From Gammaproteobacteria bacterium (GTDB lineage Bacteria > Pseudomonadota > Gammaproteobacteria > Pseudomonadales > Azotimanducaceae), in the NCBI GenBank assembly GCA_026707945.1, contig JAPOVV010000041.1, forward strand, positions 105,584-169,583: 64,000 nt of DNA, written 5' to 3'. The position numbers and the translations under genes were made by a program. Positions 1 through 9,457 of this stretch are shown piece by piece (the first letter of the stretch is position 1; every line of letters begins with the position of its first letter). The notes below the pieces were generated by a model. That model ran no database searches, had not been told where the DNA came from, and worked only from the letters and a program-made list of their open reading frames with translations.

Positions 1-251
1 TCAAGTGACTGATCCCATAGAAAGTCACCGGATTGAATGTCCTCGATGATCTTGTCTAAACCATCGACAATTTCTTCGTATTCCGTCTGACTCAGAATGT
101 CAGCTGTTAGTAGGGTCTTAGCATGCGCTTGGGAACAGCGAGCGTCGACCTCGGCCAATCGTGAATCGAAATGAACCGATGCGGTAAAAGATTCGACGAA
201 CTCGTTGGTGGTGCCTTTAAACCTGCCACCCCAGAGTTTCTTTGTCGTCAT
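1..251 (-). CDS. argH: Argininosuccinate lyase, N-terminal part (cut by window edge)
   Basis: Reading from the ATG at 249-251 on the minus strand, the protein begins MTTKKLWGGRFKGTTNEFVE, the LWGGRF opening typical of argininosuccinate lyase. About 84 residues are present and the rest lies beyond position 1. The enzyme splits argininosuccinate into arginine and fumarate in the cytoplasm, the last step of arginine synthesis. It is divergent from hemC, with about 120 bases between the two starts. An argH-hemC divergent pair next to hemCDXY is common in gammaproteobacteria. No frame damage is visible in the part present. Confidence 0.93.
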   Translation of the reverse strand, partial: MTTKKLWGGRFKGTTNEFVESFTASVHFDSRLAEVDARCSQAHAKTLLTADILSQTEYEEIVDGLDKIIEDIQSGDFLWDQSL

Positions 252-373
252 TCGTCTATTGGTAGGTAGTCGCGATGAGATTGGGCGGTAAGTGTAGAGA
301 GGTTTTTCGTAGCCGAACACCAATAATTTGAAATTACTTCGTTACTCCACATACTAAATATGGTGTCTAGCCA

Positions 374-1282
374 GTGACTCGTCGAACGATTCGCATTGCG
401 ACGCGACGCAGTCGACTCGCAATTTGGCAGGCCGAGAACGTGAAGCGTCTGATCGAGAATCACGCGCCTGATGCGGACTGTGAGCTCGTGCCGATGGACA
501 CTACGGGTGATCAGACACAAGAGCGACCAATACGAAATGTAGGTGGAAAGGGTCTCTTCCTCAAGGAACTCGAGAACGCGCTACTTGACGAACGAGCCGA
601 CCTTGCGGTTCACAGTATGAAGGACGTCCCCATTCATCTCGAGACTGAATTTAGTGTGCAATCGATTGATAAACGTGGATCGGCACACGATGTCTTGGTT
701 AGCAATTCCGCTATTCACCAAATGCCGGCAGATGCGACAATCGGCACCTCGAGCGGCCGGCGTCGAGCATTGCTCGTTCACGTCTACAAGCGCTATAAAA
801 CGGTTGAAGTTCGCGGCAACGTTGAGACACGTCTCAGGAAGTTGGACGAAGGGGAAATGGACGGCTTGGTCCTAGCGGCAGCTGGTCTCGAGCGATTAGG
901 TCTCGAGGAACGCATTTGTTCCGTGCTGCCAAAGGACGTGTTCGTGCCAGCGGCGGGGCAAGGGGTTCTAGCTGCTGAGTTTCTGAAGGACCGAGCGGAA
1001 ATATGCGAACTGCTTGAGGCGCTAAGAGAAGACGATGTGGAGCATGCAGCGCGTGCTGAGCGTTTAGTGGCAGAAATCGTCGACGCTGATTGTGCAGGAG
1101 CATTTGGAGCTCATTGCGAGAAAGTCAAGAACGGATATCGGTTGTCGGCGATCGTGCTCTCGGAATCTGGCGAGCACGCAATCCAAACTGTCATCGAACA
1201 CGGGGATTCGTTACGCGCCGCTGAGATCGTCGGTCAACGGCTGTTAAATCAAGGCGCAGCAGATTTGCTATCACCCTTATGA
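374..1282 (+). CDS. hemC: Hydroxymethylbilane synthase (porphobilinogen deaminase)
   Basis: Joins four porphobilinogen units into hydroxymethylbilane in tetrapyrrole synthesis (cytoplasm). The 302 aa length is normal. Visible family features are TRRSRLAIWQAENV at residues 10-23, DLAVHSMKDVP at 76-86 with the catalytic Asp84 at the same number as in E. coli, the phosphate/arginine segment RGNVETRL near 147, and AAGQGVLA near 193. Cys240 (ADCAGAFGAHC) sits where E. coli Cys242 anchors the dipyrromethane cofactor, although the usual GGC-x-VP context is changed to DADCAGAF. The start is GTG. The stop overlaps hemD by ATGA, so the two are translationally coupled as first genes of a hemCDXY operon. 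Confidence 0.95.
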   Translation: MTRRTIRIATRRSRLAIWQAENVKRLIENHAPDADCELVPMDTTGDQTQERPIRNVGGKGLFLKELENALLDERADLAVHSMKDVPIHLETEFSVQSIDKRGSAHDVLVSNSAIHQMPADATIGTSSGRRRALLVHVYKRYKTVEVRGNVETRLRKLDEGEMDGLVLAAAGLERLGLEERICSVLPKDVFVPAAGQGVLAAEFLKDRAEICELLEALREDDVEHAARAERLVAEIVDADCAGAFGAHCEKVKNGYRLSAIVLSESGEHAIQTVIEHGDSLRAAEIVGQRLLNQGAADLLSPL

Positions 1283-1971
1283 CGGCAGTATGGGTTACGC
1301 GCACCGAACCTGGTGCATCTGCGATGGCGAGATATCTGCGCCGTGCTTGTATTCAATCTAGTGTTGCCCCCCTCGTGCAAATTCAAGGAATCTCAACAGT
1401 TCCTCCAAAAGAAACATTTGACCTGGCTGTCTATTTATCGCAACATACTGCTCTTTGTATCGCAGTTGGTGACGTAGTCGCTAGACGCCACATGGCGATC
1501 GGACCGGCTACTGAACGAGCGCTCTCATTTACGGGTGTCTCCTGCGAACTACCTGAACGGTTTAGTTCAGCAGGTCTTTTAGACATGGTTTCTGAGACAC
1601 TGGATCCCGGTTCGTCCGTACTCATCATATGTGGTGAAGGCGGAATAACGCTATTCCCTGAGCGACTTCGCAACCTAAATTACAGCGTGTCCGTGTGGCG
1701 GGTATACCGGCGTGTTCAAGTATCCAGGAAACCACGTTTGGAACGCGATTGCGGTCTGGTCGAGTTAAGTAGCGTAACGTCGATGCAGGCATATCGGAAG
1801 ACGGTCCGACGACACGCATTGGTAAGCACTGAAGAACCATATCTAGTGGTCCCAAGTCGACGAGTTGGGAAACAGGGGCGATTACTCGGATTCGCACGAG
1901 TCCATGTTGCCGCAGACGCATCGTCCCGTTCTTTCGCGAGAGTCATCAGACGATTGTTCAATGGTAGCTGA
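1279..1971 (+). CDS. hemD: Uroporphyrinogen-III synthase
   Basis: Closes and inverts ring D of hydroxymethylbilane to give uroporphyrinogen III. HemD sequences diverge widely. The call rests on the opening VWVTRTEPGASAMARYLR (compare the usual vTRPe..a..La..L), the length of 230 aa, and the position between hemC and hemX. The ATG overlaps the hemC stop (ATGA), and the gene overlaps hemX by 11 bases. A serine/glycine segment, CGEGG near residue 117, may correspond to the second lobe's binding loop (inference). Expected to be cytoplasmic and soluble. Confidence 0.85.
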   Translation: MTAVWVTRTEPGASAMARYLRRACIQSSVAPLVQIQGISTVPPKETFDLAVYLSQHTALCIAVGDVVARRHMAIGPATERALSFTGVSCELPERFSSAGLLDMVSETLDPGSSVLIICGEGGITLFPERLRNLNYSVSVWRVYRRVQVSRKPRLERDCGLVELSSVTSMQAYRKTVRRHALVSTEEPYLVVPSRRVGKQGRLLGFARVHVAADASSRSFARVIRRLFNGS

Positions 1972-3037
1972 TATCGAAACCGCGCACGAAGACAACGGTC
2001 AAGGAACAGGTGCAGTTGCCCGTTGGATCGTGTCTATCGCGATGCTAATCGCTTTGACAGCGGTCACGGCTACCACGTTGCGTTGGTATCAGCCACTTCG
2101 CACGTTATTCGATGACTATTTAGGAGTCGAAGTTTCTCGGGACAGAATCGTCGAGCCTGAAGCTGTGTCGCGATCTCAGCAAGAAATACATGTGCCTCCT
2201 GAGTTCATAAATACTGACGAATCGGACGAACTAAGAGATGACAATCAGGAATATGACGTTACACCGGATCCATTATTAGAAAATGACACCGAAACCCCTA
2301 CCAGCATTTCGGCCGGGGATTTGTTTTCCGTGGGCGATCCAATTGAGTCGGCAAGGATCGAATTGCAGTTCGCGCTCGTTTCGATCAAAAGTGATAGTGA
2401 CTTAGCGCTTGCAATGGATGCTCTGCGGCGTGCACAATCGATCGCGTCAACCAATCGCATGAGTCCATCCATCACGCGATTGGTAGATCGGGCTCTAGCG
2501 GAAATCGACGAGCTAAGCAGGCTGAATCTTGAATCCATTCAAGCACGACTTGACGCCTTGAGCAAGGTGGTTGTCTCGATTGGGTCAGTGCTATCAGAGG
2601 GTGCATCAGTTAGCGCACCCGATACATTGATTAACGTCTCTGAGGAACCTGAGTCGCAGAGTTTTTGGCGCGAATTGAGCGACGGCATCACAAACGTTTA
2701 CCGCGTACGTCGCATTGATGAATCCACTCCAAAAGCTGAGACGTTTCCAGTTGAATCAAGCGCACAAATTAGGTTAATCGTGATATTGGAGCGAGCGAGA
2801 AGCGATATTCGCGTGCACGACTTCGATTCGTACCGTGCGTCGATCAATGAAGCAATTGCAATCGTAGATTCGCTTAGTGCAGAAAACACTGGAGGATTGA
2901 ATTCAATCAAAGATGAACTCCTTGATTTAGAAAGTCTTGAACTCATAGCGCCTCACATATCGATCCGAACAGCACTCAAAGAACTGATGAACGAAGCGGC
3001 GATTCAAACTGTCGACTCCACCGCGATAGAGCTATGA
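1961..3037 (+). CDS. hemX: HemX-like membrane protein of the haem operon
   Basis: 358 aa from the ATG at 1961. That start is preferred over in-frame upstream starts because it gives a short overlap with hemD and a normal N-terminus. The protein has a cytoplasmic acidic N-terminus, one transmembrane segment (about residues 20-42, WIVSIAMLIALTAV), a low-complexity acidic linker and an alpha-helical periplasmic part. This is the layout of the HemX family, often misnamed uroporphyrin-III C-methyltransferase; no methyltransferase motif is present. Its role in haem synthesis is not established. It overlaps hemY by ATGA. The identification depends partly on gene order. Confidence 0.8.
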   Translation: MVADIETAHEDNGQGTGAVARWIVSIAMLIALTAVTATTLRWYQPLRTLFDDYLGVEVSRDRIVEPEAVSRSQQEIHVPPEFINTDESDELRDDNQEYDVTPDPLLENDTETPTSISAGDLFSVGDPIESARIELQFALVSIKSDSDLALAMDALRRAQSIASTNRMSPSITRLVDRALAEIDELSRLNLESIQARLDALSKVVVSIGSVLSEGASVSAPDTLINVSEEPESQSFWRELSDGITNVYRVRRIDESTPKAETFPVESSAQIRLIVILERARSDIRVHDFDSYRASINEAIAIVDSLSAENTGGLNSIKDELLDLESLELIAPHISIRTALKELMNEAAIQTVDSTAIEL

Positions 3038-4212
3038 CTGTATTCAAGGTCTTCTTGGTGTTGGCCATTGCCTTGCTAGCAGCTCTTCTTGGCACATTGA
3101 TCGCCAGTGACGCTGGATACGTTGTAGTAGGGTTTCAGGGTTGGGAGATCGCAACTTCCGTTTGGGCAGCGATAGCAGCACTTTTAGTTCTTGCCGTCTT
3201 GGTCTATTCCACAATGAAGCTCCTCAACCTAATGTGGCTGAGGAACTCAAAGATCGCGGATTGGTTCTCGGCAAAACGTACGCTGAATTCTCAACGTCAA
3301 ACGCTTCAGGCGATTGAAGAAGAAACAAACGGAAATACTGTGGAAGCCGTTCGACTATTGGTTGCGGCAGGTCAGCAGAGTCCGAATCCAATCCTGCACT
3401 TCCTTCGCGCCAGTGAACTTGCGAGTCGTATCGGAGCAAAGGACAAGGCCGAGGAACTTCGTCTAGATGCGACCAAACTTGGTGACAACGAACTTTCTGT
3501 ATTTAAGCGACTTAATGATGCGCTCGAGTTAATGGGTCGTCAAGATAAACGACAGGGCTTGCGAGCGCTTAGAAGGCTTCTAGAGGACCATCCGCGCTGC
3601 GCACCGGCTTTGCTTACGTTGGTGCGACACTGCCACGATGTGGAGGATTGGGTTGGTGCGCTCGAGTATCTCGATGTGTTGTCGCGACTATCTTTCGTGG
3701 CGGACGAGGAAATTTACGAACTGCTTGTCACGAGTTGGATTGGTCGGATCCGTCAGGCGGACCCGTTGGCAGTCTCGAATGTCTGGCACGCCGTGCCGCG
3801 CAAGATGAAACAGGAACCGGGTGTGTTGGTTGTTTATGTCGATGCCCTACGAGAAAAAGGTGATTTGGACAAAGCCATTCATGAACTAGAGCGGTCGATC
3901 AATCGTCGTTGGGATCGTCAGACTGTCCTCGCGTACGGATTGGTTGACGGCAACGCCGAAAAGCAGCTCACAACAGCCGAAGGATGGATGAAAGAGCACG
4001 CTGATGATGCAACCCTGCACCTCACAGTTGGGCGTTTACATCGACGTCTCGGAAAGAATGAGGACGCACGCAGTCACTTCGAAAGAAGCGTGAGTCTAGA
4101 CGGCGTACTTGATGCAAAACTGGAACTCGCGGAGCTCCATATTGAGAGTGGTGAAATACAAGAGGCGAACGACGTATTAGCGAGACTCAAACAAGATCTA
4201 TCGACAAACTAA
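3034..4212 (+). CDS. hemY: HemY-like TPR inner-membrane protein
   Basis: 392 aa. Two N-terminal membrane segments (about residues 1-26 and 40-62) are followed by a long helical region of TPR-type repeats (for example AVRLLVAAGQQSPNPILHFL and a C-terminal LHLTVGRLHRRLGKNEDARS). This is the HemY_N plus TPR layout of the proteobacterial haem-operon HemY, which is not the Gram-positive oxidase of the same name. It probably scaffolds haem-synthesis enzymes at the inner membrane (known proposal for the family, not shown here). Translationally coupled to hemX by ATGA. The stop lies 6 bases from the convergent rho stop. Confidence 0.87.
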   Translation: MTVFKVFLVLAIALLAALLGTLIASDAGYVVVGFQGWEIATSVWAAIAALLVLAVLVYSTMKLLNLMWLRNSKIADWFSAKRTLNSQRQTLQAIEEETNGNTVEAVRLLVAAGQQSPNPILHFLRASELASRIGAKDKAEELRLDATKLGDNELSVFKRLNDALELMGRQDKRQGLRALRRLLEDHPRCAPALLTLVRHCHDVEDWVGALEYLDVLSRLSFVADEEIYELLVTSWIGRIRQADPLAVSNVWHAVPRKMKQEPGVLVVYVDALREKGDLDKAIHELERSINRRWDRQTVLAYGLVDGNAEKQLTTAEGWMKEHADDATLHLTVGRLHRRLGKNEDARSHFERSVSLDGVLDAKLELAELHIESGEIQEANDVLARLKQDLSTN

Positions 4213-4218
4213 TGTGTA

Positions 4219-5493
4219 CTACTGAATCTTCATCGACGCGAAGAATTCATCGTTAGTTCGTGTCTCTTTAAGACGACTGATTACAAATTCGAGCGCTTCG
4301 AGGTCGTCCATTTCGTCAACGAGTTTTCGAAGAATCCAGACACGTTGGCGATCTTCGTCGCTTAACAGCAACTCTTCACGACGAGTTCCAGACCTCCGAA
4401 TATTGATTGCGGGATAAACACGACTTTCCGCCATCCGGCGTTCAAGATGCAATTCTTGGTTGCCAGTTCCCTTGAACTCTTCGTAGATCACCTCGTCCAT
4501 CCGTGAGCCTGTTTCAACAAGTGCCGTTGCGACGATAGTAAGACTGCCGCCTTCTTCGATGTTACGTGCTGCGCCAAAGAATCGTTTCGGGCGTTCGAGC
4601 GCATTCGCGTCCACGCCGCCCGTCAACACACGACCAGTTGTCGGTGTAGCTGTGTTGTAGGCTCTAGCCAGTCGCGTAATCGAATCGAGCAAGATCACGA
4701 CATCACGTTTCTGCTCGACAAGACGTTTCGCCTTCTCAATTACCATCTCGGCGACTTGGATGTGTCGCTTGTGGGACTCGTCAAACGTACTCGCTACGAC
4801 TTCTGCATTGACGAGACTCTTCATCTCGGTGACTTCCTCGGGTCTCTCATCGATCAACAATACGATCAAGGTCACATCGGGGTCGTTCGCAGTGATCGAC
4901 TGCGCGATGGCCTGGAGCATGAGTGTCTTACCTGCTTTCGGTGGCGACACGATCAAGCCGCGTTGTCCTTTGCCGATGGGCGCGATGAAGTCGACGATCC
5001 GTCCAGAAAGGTCTTCGGTACTTCCGTTGCCACGCTCTAAAGTGAGACGTTGGGTCGGGAATAGTGGCGTGAGATTTTCAAATAGGATCTGACGGCGGCG
5101 TTGCTTGGTATCAACCTGTTCTTGATTGATGTTGTCAATCCGCATGAGCGCAAAGTAACGCTCACCATTGCCGTTACGAGGTGCCCGAATTTTGCCGGAG
5201 ATACTGTCGCCCGTGCGCAGTCCGAGTCGGCGGATTTGGGTGTGAGAAACGTAAATATCGTCAGGACCCGCCTGATAGCTCGTAAAGGGTGAACGAAGGA
5301 ACCCGTAGCCGTCATCATGGATCTCCAGCGTCCCCTCACCACGAACATCCTCGCCTTGTTTCGTAAGTTTTCGAAGAATTCCTAAGATGATTTCTGGTTG
5401 TTTAGCGCGGTGAAGGTGCTCGACGCCATATTCTTCGGCGATAGTGAGTAATTCGTCGATTGGCTTTTGTTTAAGGTCTGATAAATTCACCAT
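4219..5493 (-). CDS. rho: Transcription termination factor Rho
   Basis: Hexameric RNA helicase that ends transcription at Rho-dependent sites. The ATG at 5493 gives [16 protein letters not shown], which matches the E. coli start MNLTELK; an upstream in-frame ATG adding 12 residues is unlikely. 424 aa. The N-terminal helical and cold-shock RNA-binding domain includes DGYGFLRSP (about 61-69). Walker A is SPPKAGKT at 183-190, Walker B is [15 protein letters not shown], and the Q/R-loop region [20 protein letters not shown] follows. Monocistronic and divergent from the 5696 gene. Few Rho-independent terminators are visible in this window, so Rho may carry much of the termination here (inference). 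Confidence 0.98.
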   Translation of the reverse strand: MVNLSDLKQKPIDELLTIAEEYGVEHLHRAKQPEIILGILRKLTKQGEDVRGEGTLEIHDDGYGFLRSPFTSYQAGPDDIYVSHTQIRRLGLRTGDSISGKIRAPRNGNGERYFALMRIDNINQEQVDTKQRRRQILFENLTPLFPTQRLTLERGNGSTEDLSGRIVDFIAPIGKGQRGLIVSPPKAGKTLMLQAIAQSITANDPDVTLIVLLIDERPEEVTEMKSLVNAEVVASTFDESHKRHIQVAEMVIEKAKRLVEQKRDVVILLDSITRLARAYNTATPTTGRVLTGGVDANALERPKRFFGAARNIEEGGSLTIVATALVETGSRMDEVIYEEFKGTGNQELHLERRMAESRVYPAINIRRSGTRREELLLSDEDRQRVWILRKLVDEMDDLEALEFVISRLKETRTNDEFFASMKIQ

Positions 5494-5695
5494 GTTAGCT
5501 TGATTAATCGAAGGGAAAACGTTGCACAACGACAGTGCAAATGGAAAAGTTAAAGAGGGTTTGACAACCGTCGGAACAACGGTCGCTCAGGCGTAGTGCC
5601 TTTGGTAGGAAAGATTTTAGCAGCTAAATCGTCGTATGCGTCAAAAGTTTTTACGATGTCGGTGAGTTGCGCATGGACGACACAATAATTTAGGT

Positions 5696-7384
5696 ATGAC
5701 TCATTCCCGATTTGCAGAGATGCGAATGGTTCTCGCGCACGGTGTTCTCCTCATCTTGTTAGCGGGTGCGACGTTTCCACTGTGTGTGAAAGGTGAAATT
5801 GCTTTTCGCGAGGTCGCTGCTGACGCAGGGGTCGATTTCGTGCACCAAAGTGGTGCGTTAGGGCAACGATGGACTTTGGAAATCACCGGTGCGGGCGTCG
5901 GTTTGCTGGACTACGACAACGATGGCAAATTGGACATTTGGGTCGTGCAGGGTGGTCCATTGAAGGATCGAACGGGAGACTTACCAACCGATCGCCTCTA
6001 CCGCAATGTCTCCAAGGGTTCGGAACTCGAGTTTCAAGACGTGACAGGCTCTGCTGGTCTCGGTGCAGAGACGTACGGTATGGGTGTTGTCACGGGCGAC
6101 GTTGACAATGATGGCGACATGGATGTCATCACGTTGAATTTCGGCAGGAACCAGCTGTTCCTCAATTGGGGCACGCGTTTTAAAAAACGTGTAGATAAAG
6201 CGCTTATGAAACCTTCCGATTGGTCGATCTCCGGCAGCCTCGCGGACTTGAACGGCGACGGTTGGCTCGACTTGTACGTCGCCAATTACATGGAATTTCC
6301 GCCACTCGATAAATACAGGGTGTGCCGACGCCTTTCCACGCGCAAAGGATATTGTGCGCCGAGTAACTTTGATCCCACGCCAGATCAGCTGCTGTTAAAC
6401 GAAGGGAATGGAGTATTTCGGGACGTATCGAAAGATTTCGGAATCGAGGGTGCAGCTGAACGGGGTATGGGAGTCGTAATTGACGACCTCAACGGTGACG
6501 GTATGCCTGATATTTACGTAGCGAACGATATGGCGATGAATTTCCTGTGGTTGAATAGAGGCGGTAGCCAGTTCGTCGACGATGCCCTGCTTAGTGGTGT
6601 CGCGGTAAATGGTCATGGCATGCGAGAAGCGAGCATGGGAGTTTCTGTGGCGGATTGGGATCGGGATTTCGATCCTGACTTATTTTTGACGCACGACCTG
6701 AAGGAGAGTAACACGCTCTATTCATATGAACACGCAGGTTGGTTTTCGGATCAATCTATTCAGTCGGGATTAGCACCAGCAAGCATGTCAAAAACTGGGT
6801 TCGGAACGGTGTTCTTCGACGTAGAGAACGATGGCGACTTAGACGTGTTTATTGCGAACGGGTCGGTCTCGATGATCGATGCGCAGTTGGCGAAACGACT
6901 AGAACCACCTTTACGGCAAACAAATCAATTGTTCATCAACAACGGCACAGGGAAATTCAAAGAGACAGAAGCGACGACACTGAGTCAATTCGAAGAGGTG
7001 AGTCGTGGGGCGGCAATGGGTGATCTCGACAACGATGGCGATGTCGATCTGGTCGTCTCGAACAACGATGGTCCCGTGCGGATTCATCAGAATGTCTCGA
7101 CGAATTCCAATGGGATGACGAACCACTGGCTCGGCGTGAGATTGTTGACCTTAGGTCGCGACGCAATTGGCGCCGTTGCGTGGCTCAAAGGTGAATCGAG
7201 GGAACGTAAAGTCGTGCGTACGGACGGGAGCTACGCGTCTGCTCACGATCCTCGATTGATTTTCGGCTTGGGTGATAACGCTGCAACACCGACGTTGCAA
7301 GTGAAGTGGCCAGATGGGGTTATTGAGACGTTTCCAGACTTGGCGGTCAATCGCTACCATGTTTTGACTCAATCGTTGCCGTGA
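5696..7384 (+). CDS. ASPIC/UnbV FG-GAP repeat protein (CRTAC1-like), secreted, module 1
   Basis: 562 aa with an N-terminal signal peptide. An in-frame ATG at 5720 would give a tighter one. The mature protein starts near GEIAFREVAADAGVDF. Seven or so FG-GAP/VCBS repeats follow, each with a calcium-loop DxDxDGxxD (DYDNDGKLDIW, DVDNDGDMDV, DLNGDGWLDLY, DLDNDGDVDLV), predicting a beta-propeller. A Cys pair in the pattern C-x9-YCAP lies mid-protein. The C-terminal ASPIC/UnbV domain includes VVRTDGSYASAHDPRLIFGLG. Expected in the periplasm or outside the cell. The stop overlaps the next TPR gene by GTGA, so the two are co-translated. Specific function unknown; homologues are annotated only as CRTAC1 family. 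Confidence 0.88.
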   Translation: MTHSRFAEMRMVLAHGVLLILLAGATFPLCVKGEIAFREVAADAGVDFVHQSGALGQRWTLEITGAGVGLLDYDNDGKLDIWVVQGGPLKDRTGDLPTDRLYRNVSKGSELEFQDVTGSAGLGAETYGMGVVTGDVDNDGDMDVITLNFGRNQLFLNWGTRFKKRVDKALMKPSDWSISGSLADLNGDGWLDLYVANYMEFPPLDKYRVCRRLSTRKGYCAPSNFDPTPDQLLLNEGNGVFRDVSKDFGIEGAAERGMGVVIDDLNGDGMPDIYVANDMAMNFLWLNRGGSQFVDDALLSGVAVNGHGMREASMGVSVADWDRDFDPDLFLTHDLKESNTLYSYEHAGWFSDQSIQSGLAPASMSKTGFGTVFFDVENDGDLDVFIANGSVSMIDAQLAKRLEPPLRQTNQLFINNGTGKFKETEATTLSQFEEVSRGAAMGDLDNDGDVDLVVSNNDGPVRIHQNVSTNSNGMTNHWLGVRLLTLGRDAIGAVAWLKGESRERKVVRTDGSYASAHDPRLIFGLGDNAATPTLQVKWPDGVIETFPDLAVNRYHVLTQSLP

Positions 7385-8469
7385 CTTACCGATGCGTGGG
7401 CGCGAGGCGCTTTTTCACCGCGTTTTTCATTGTGTTAGCGACGACCCAATCCGCGAATGAGATTTTTCTTGAAGGCATAGAAGAACCGCTCGCTACTGTT
7501 GCGAGTGCGGCATACGAAGCGGCACTTAGTAGCGACATCAATTTGAATCCTGAGCTTGTCGCTAACAGATGGGGTGAGTTAGGCATGTTGCTTCAAGCTC
7601 ATAACTTGCACGAACAGGCAATCGCAGCGTATTCGAACGCTCTGACGGTAGTTTCGGATCCCCGATGGCTTTATCTTCGAAGTATCGCTTATGGTGAATT
7701 AGGTCTCCTGCAAGAATCGATCGACGATCTCATATCGGTGACGCGTTCGATGCGCGAGGTTGCGATTATTTGGTATCGATTGGGTCAAGCTTTGTTGAAT
7801 GCTGGGAGGGTTTCTGATGCCAAAGAAGCGCTGACCAACGCGTTGGCTTTAGACAAGGATTTGGCTGCAGCCCACATGTCGCTAGCCGATGCGCAAATAC
7901 TTGATGCCGATTACGCTAAAGCCAAGGAGTCGTTACAACAAGCGTACGAACTCCAACCACAAGCCGGTCAGATCGCATACCGGTTGGCTTTGGTCGAACG
8001 TGAACTAGGCGACTTGCGTTCAAGTCAGCTATGGTTGGAAAAGCGAGTTAATCAGTTTGCCCCCGTTGTTGAAGATCCGATGCTGGTCCTGGTAGCGCAA
8101 TACAGCACGAATCCGACGTTTTTCATATCCGCCGCTCGACGGGCGTGGGAACGAGGCGATCGTGAAACAGCGTTGGAAGCGTACCGTCAGGCCATTGCGC
8201 TTGAACCGGAAAATGTTGAGAACTTAATCGGCTACACGCAGTTGCTCATCGCGCTAAATCGTTACGATGAAGCGTCAAAGACACTCGATGCGATTGGCGA
8301 TATTTCGTCCGATGGAGGCATGTTCTGGTATCTTCGTGCAGTTACCTATTTAGAGAAGGACTTAGTCCTTGCAGCGCAGGACGCGATAAACAAAGCGCTA
8401 GCCATAGATCCCACTCCGAAAGCATTGGCTCTGGAACGTGAAATTAAAGAATTACGAAAGTACGACTGA
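7381..8469 (+). CDS. Exported TPR protein paired with the 5696 FG-GAP protein
   Basis: 362 aa with a GTG start overlapping the stop of the preceding gene (GTGA). N-terminal signal peptide MTYRCVGARRFFTAFFIVLA, with cleavage near TQSANE. The rest is helical TPR repeats (AIAAYSNALTVVSDPRWLYL, AAHMSLADAQILDADYAKAK, ALEAYRQAIALEPENVENLI). No catalytic motif. The overlap with the FG-GAP gene and the same pairing at three other places in the window suggest that the TPR protein binds or assembles its FG-GAP partner in the periplasm (inference). Confidence 0.82.
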   Translation: MTYRCVGARRFFTAFFIVLATTQSANEIFLEGIEEPLATVASAAYEAALSSDINLNPELVANRWGELGMLLQAHNLHEQAIAAYSNALTVVSDPRWLYLRSIAYGELGLLQESIDDLISVTRSMREVAIIWYRLGQALLNAGRVSDAKEALTNALALDKDLAAAHMSLADAQILDADYAKAKESLQQAYELQPQAGQIAYRLALVERELGDLRSSQLWLEKRVNQFAPVVEDPMLVLVAQYSTNPTFFISAARRAWERGDRETALEAYRQAIALEPENVENLIGYTQLLIALNRYDEASKTLDAIGDISSDGGMFWYLRAVTYLEKDLVLAAQDAINKALAIDPTPKALALEREIKELRKYD

Positions 8470-8510
8470 AAAAAGACGAAAATTAAGGCATTAATAGGCG
8501 GCAAAGGCGC

Positions 8511-8538
8511 TTGACAAGTCTGCTTGCGAGCGTATTGC
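8511..8538 (+). promoter_or_regulatory. Candidate sigma-70 promoter for the SEL1 genes
   Basis: Perfect -35 TTGACA at 8511-8516, a 16-base spacer, then TATTGC at 8533-8538 (3 of 6 matches to TATAAT). It lies in the 169-base gap ahead of the first SEL1 gene. The -10 is weak, so this is tentative. The same gap has a repeated AGCAGCT around 8573-8593 of unknown meaning. Confidence 0.35.
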
Positions 8539-8638
8539 GGAAGGAGATCTGGTTAACTACACCTCCTAGCTAGCAGCTGATTGGAAGCAGCTCGACTGTT
8601 AGACGATTGGCGTTAATCGTGACACCTTAACCTAAAAT

Positions 8639-9376
8639 TTGCGTAGAAGGAAGAAACCAAGCGTACGCCTTTATTGTGCAATTGATGTGATAGAGACCAA
8701 TCAATTGCGGAGACTTTCTCCGTTGCTCGTCGTACTAGCACTCTCATCAAACGGAATTGCGACTGCACAGGACGAAGGAATCACCGAAGAGACGATCGCG
8801 GCGAGAACCGATCGAGAGTACCAGATTGAGGAAGAACTGATCGTCCAAGGTACGCCGGATCGGATAAAAAGCCCTAATCAGATACTTCGGGGATACGACG
8901 CACGAAACATGGGTGGTTATTACTACAAGCTGCGCATGTACGAGAAAGCGTATCCCTATCTAGTAGAAGCGGCACAGGAAGGCTTCAAAATGTCGCAGGC
9001 TAGGTTAGGCTATATCTACCAGAAAGGTCTTGGTGGTGTTGAGCGCGACTGGGTTAAAGCAGTAGGCTGGTTGGGTGTTGCGGCGTCGCCGAGTTCCGAT
9101 CCTGAAATCATGAACTATTGGAAGAACCTGAGGGCGAAGATTCCGGAACAGAACTTGCCGATGATCCAAGACATCATTGAAGAATATGTGTCGAAATATG
9201 GCAGCAAAGCGACGGGTGTCACTTGTGACATTAATCGTGCTGCCGGGACGCATATCGCTCGCATGCGTTGTCTCTACGACGACGAGATCGAGTATCGTGA
9301 CCCAGCTGATACGTTGGGTATCCCTCAGGTCGAAATTGACACTAGCGTTGGTGGTGGCGGTTCGGCACCGTTCTAG
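8639..9376 (+). CDS. Exported SEL1-repeat protein 1
   Basis: 245 aa from the TTG at 8639. GTG 8687 or TTG 8705 would leave a cleaner signal peptide (LRRLSPLLVVLALSSNGIATAQ), so the start is uncertain. After the signal comes EEELIVQG (64-71), resembling the TonB-box region motif of TonB receptors. SEL1-type helices follow (AYPYLVEAAQEGFKMSQARL, QKGLGGVERDWVKAVGWLGV). The C-terminal module has two cysteines, TCDINRAAGTHIARMRC, also seen in the next two genes. First of three tandem paralogues. The tail is Gly-rich and ends in GGGGSAPF. Probably periplasmic; function unknown. Confidence 0.75.
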   Translation: MRRRKKPSVRLYCAIDVIETNQLRRLSPLLVVLALSSNGIATAQDEGITEETIAARTDREYQIEEELIVQGTPDRIKSPNQILRGYDARNMGGYYYKLRMYEKAYPYLVEAAQEGFKMSQARLGYIYQKGLGGVERDWVKAVGWLGVAASPSSDPEIMNYWKNLRAKIPEQNLPMIQDIIEEYVSKYGSKATGVTCDINRAAGTHIARMRCLYDDEIEYRDPADTLGIPQVEIDTSVGGGGSAPF

Positions 9377-9457
9377 TGTTCGTCTGAATTACAACGAGGT
9401 ATTGCGCACAACTGCGAAAGGACTCGTTCGAACCAATTCAAATGAGGTAACTCATCA

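Noticed and set aside
1865..1960. Earlier in-frame start for hemX
   Set aside because: It would overlap hemD by 107 bases; the ATG at 1961 gives a normal short overlap and a family-like N-terminus.
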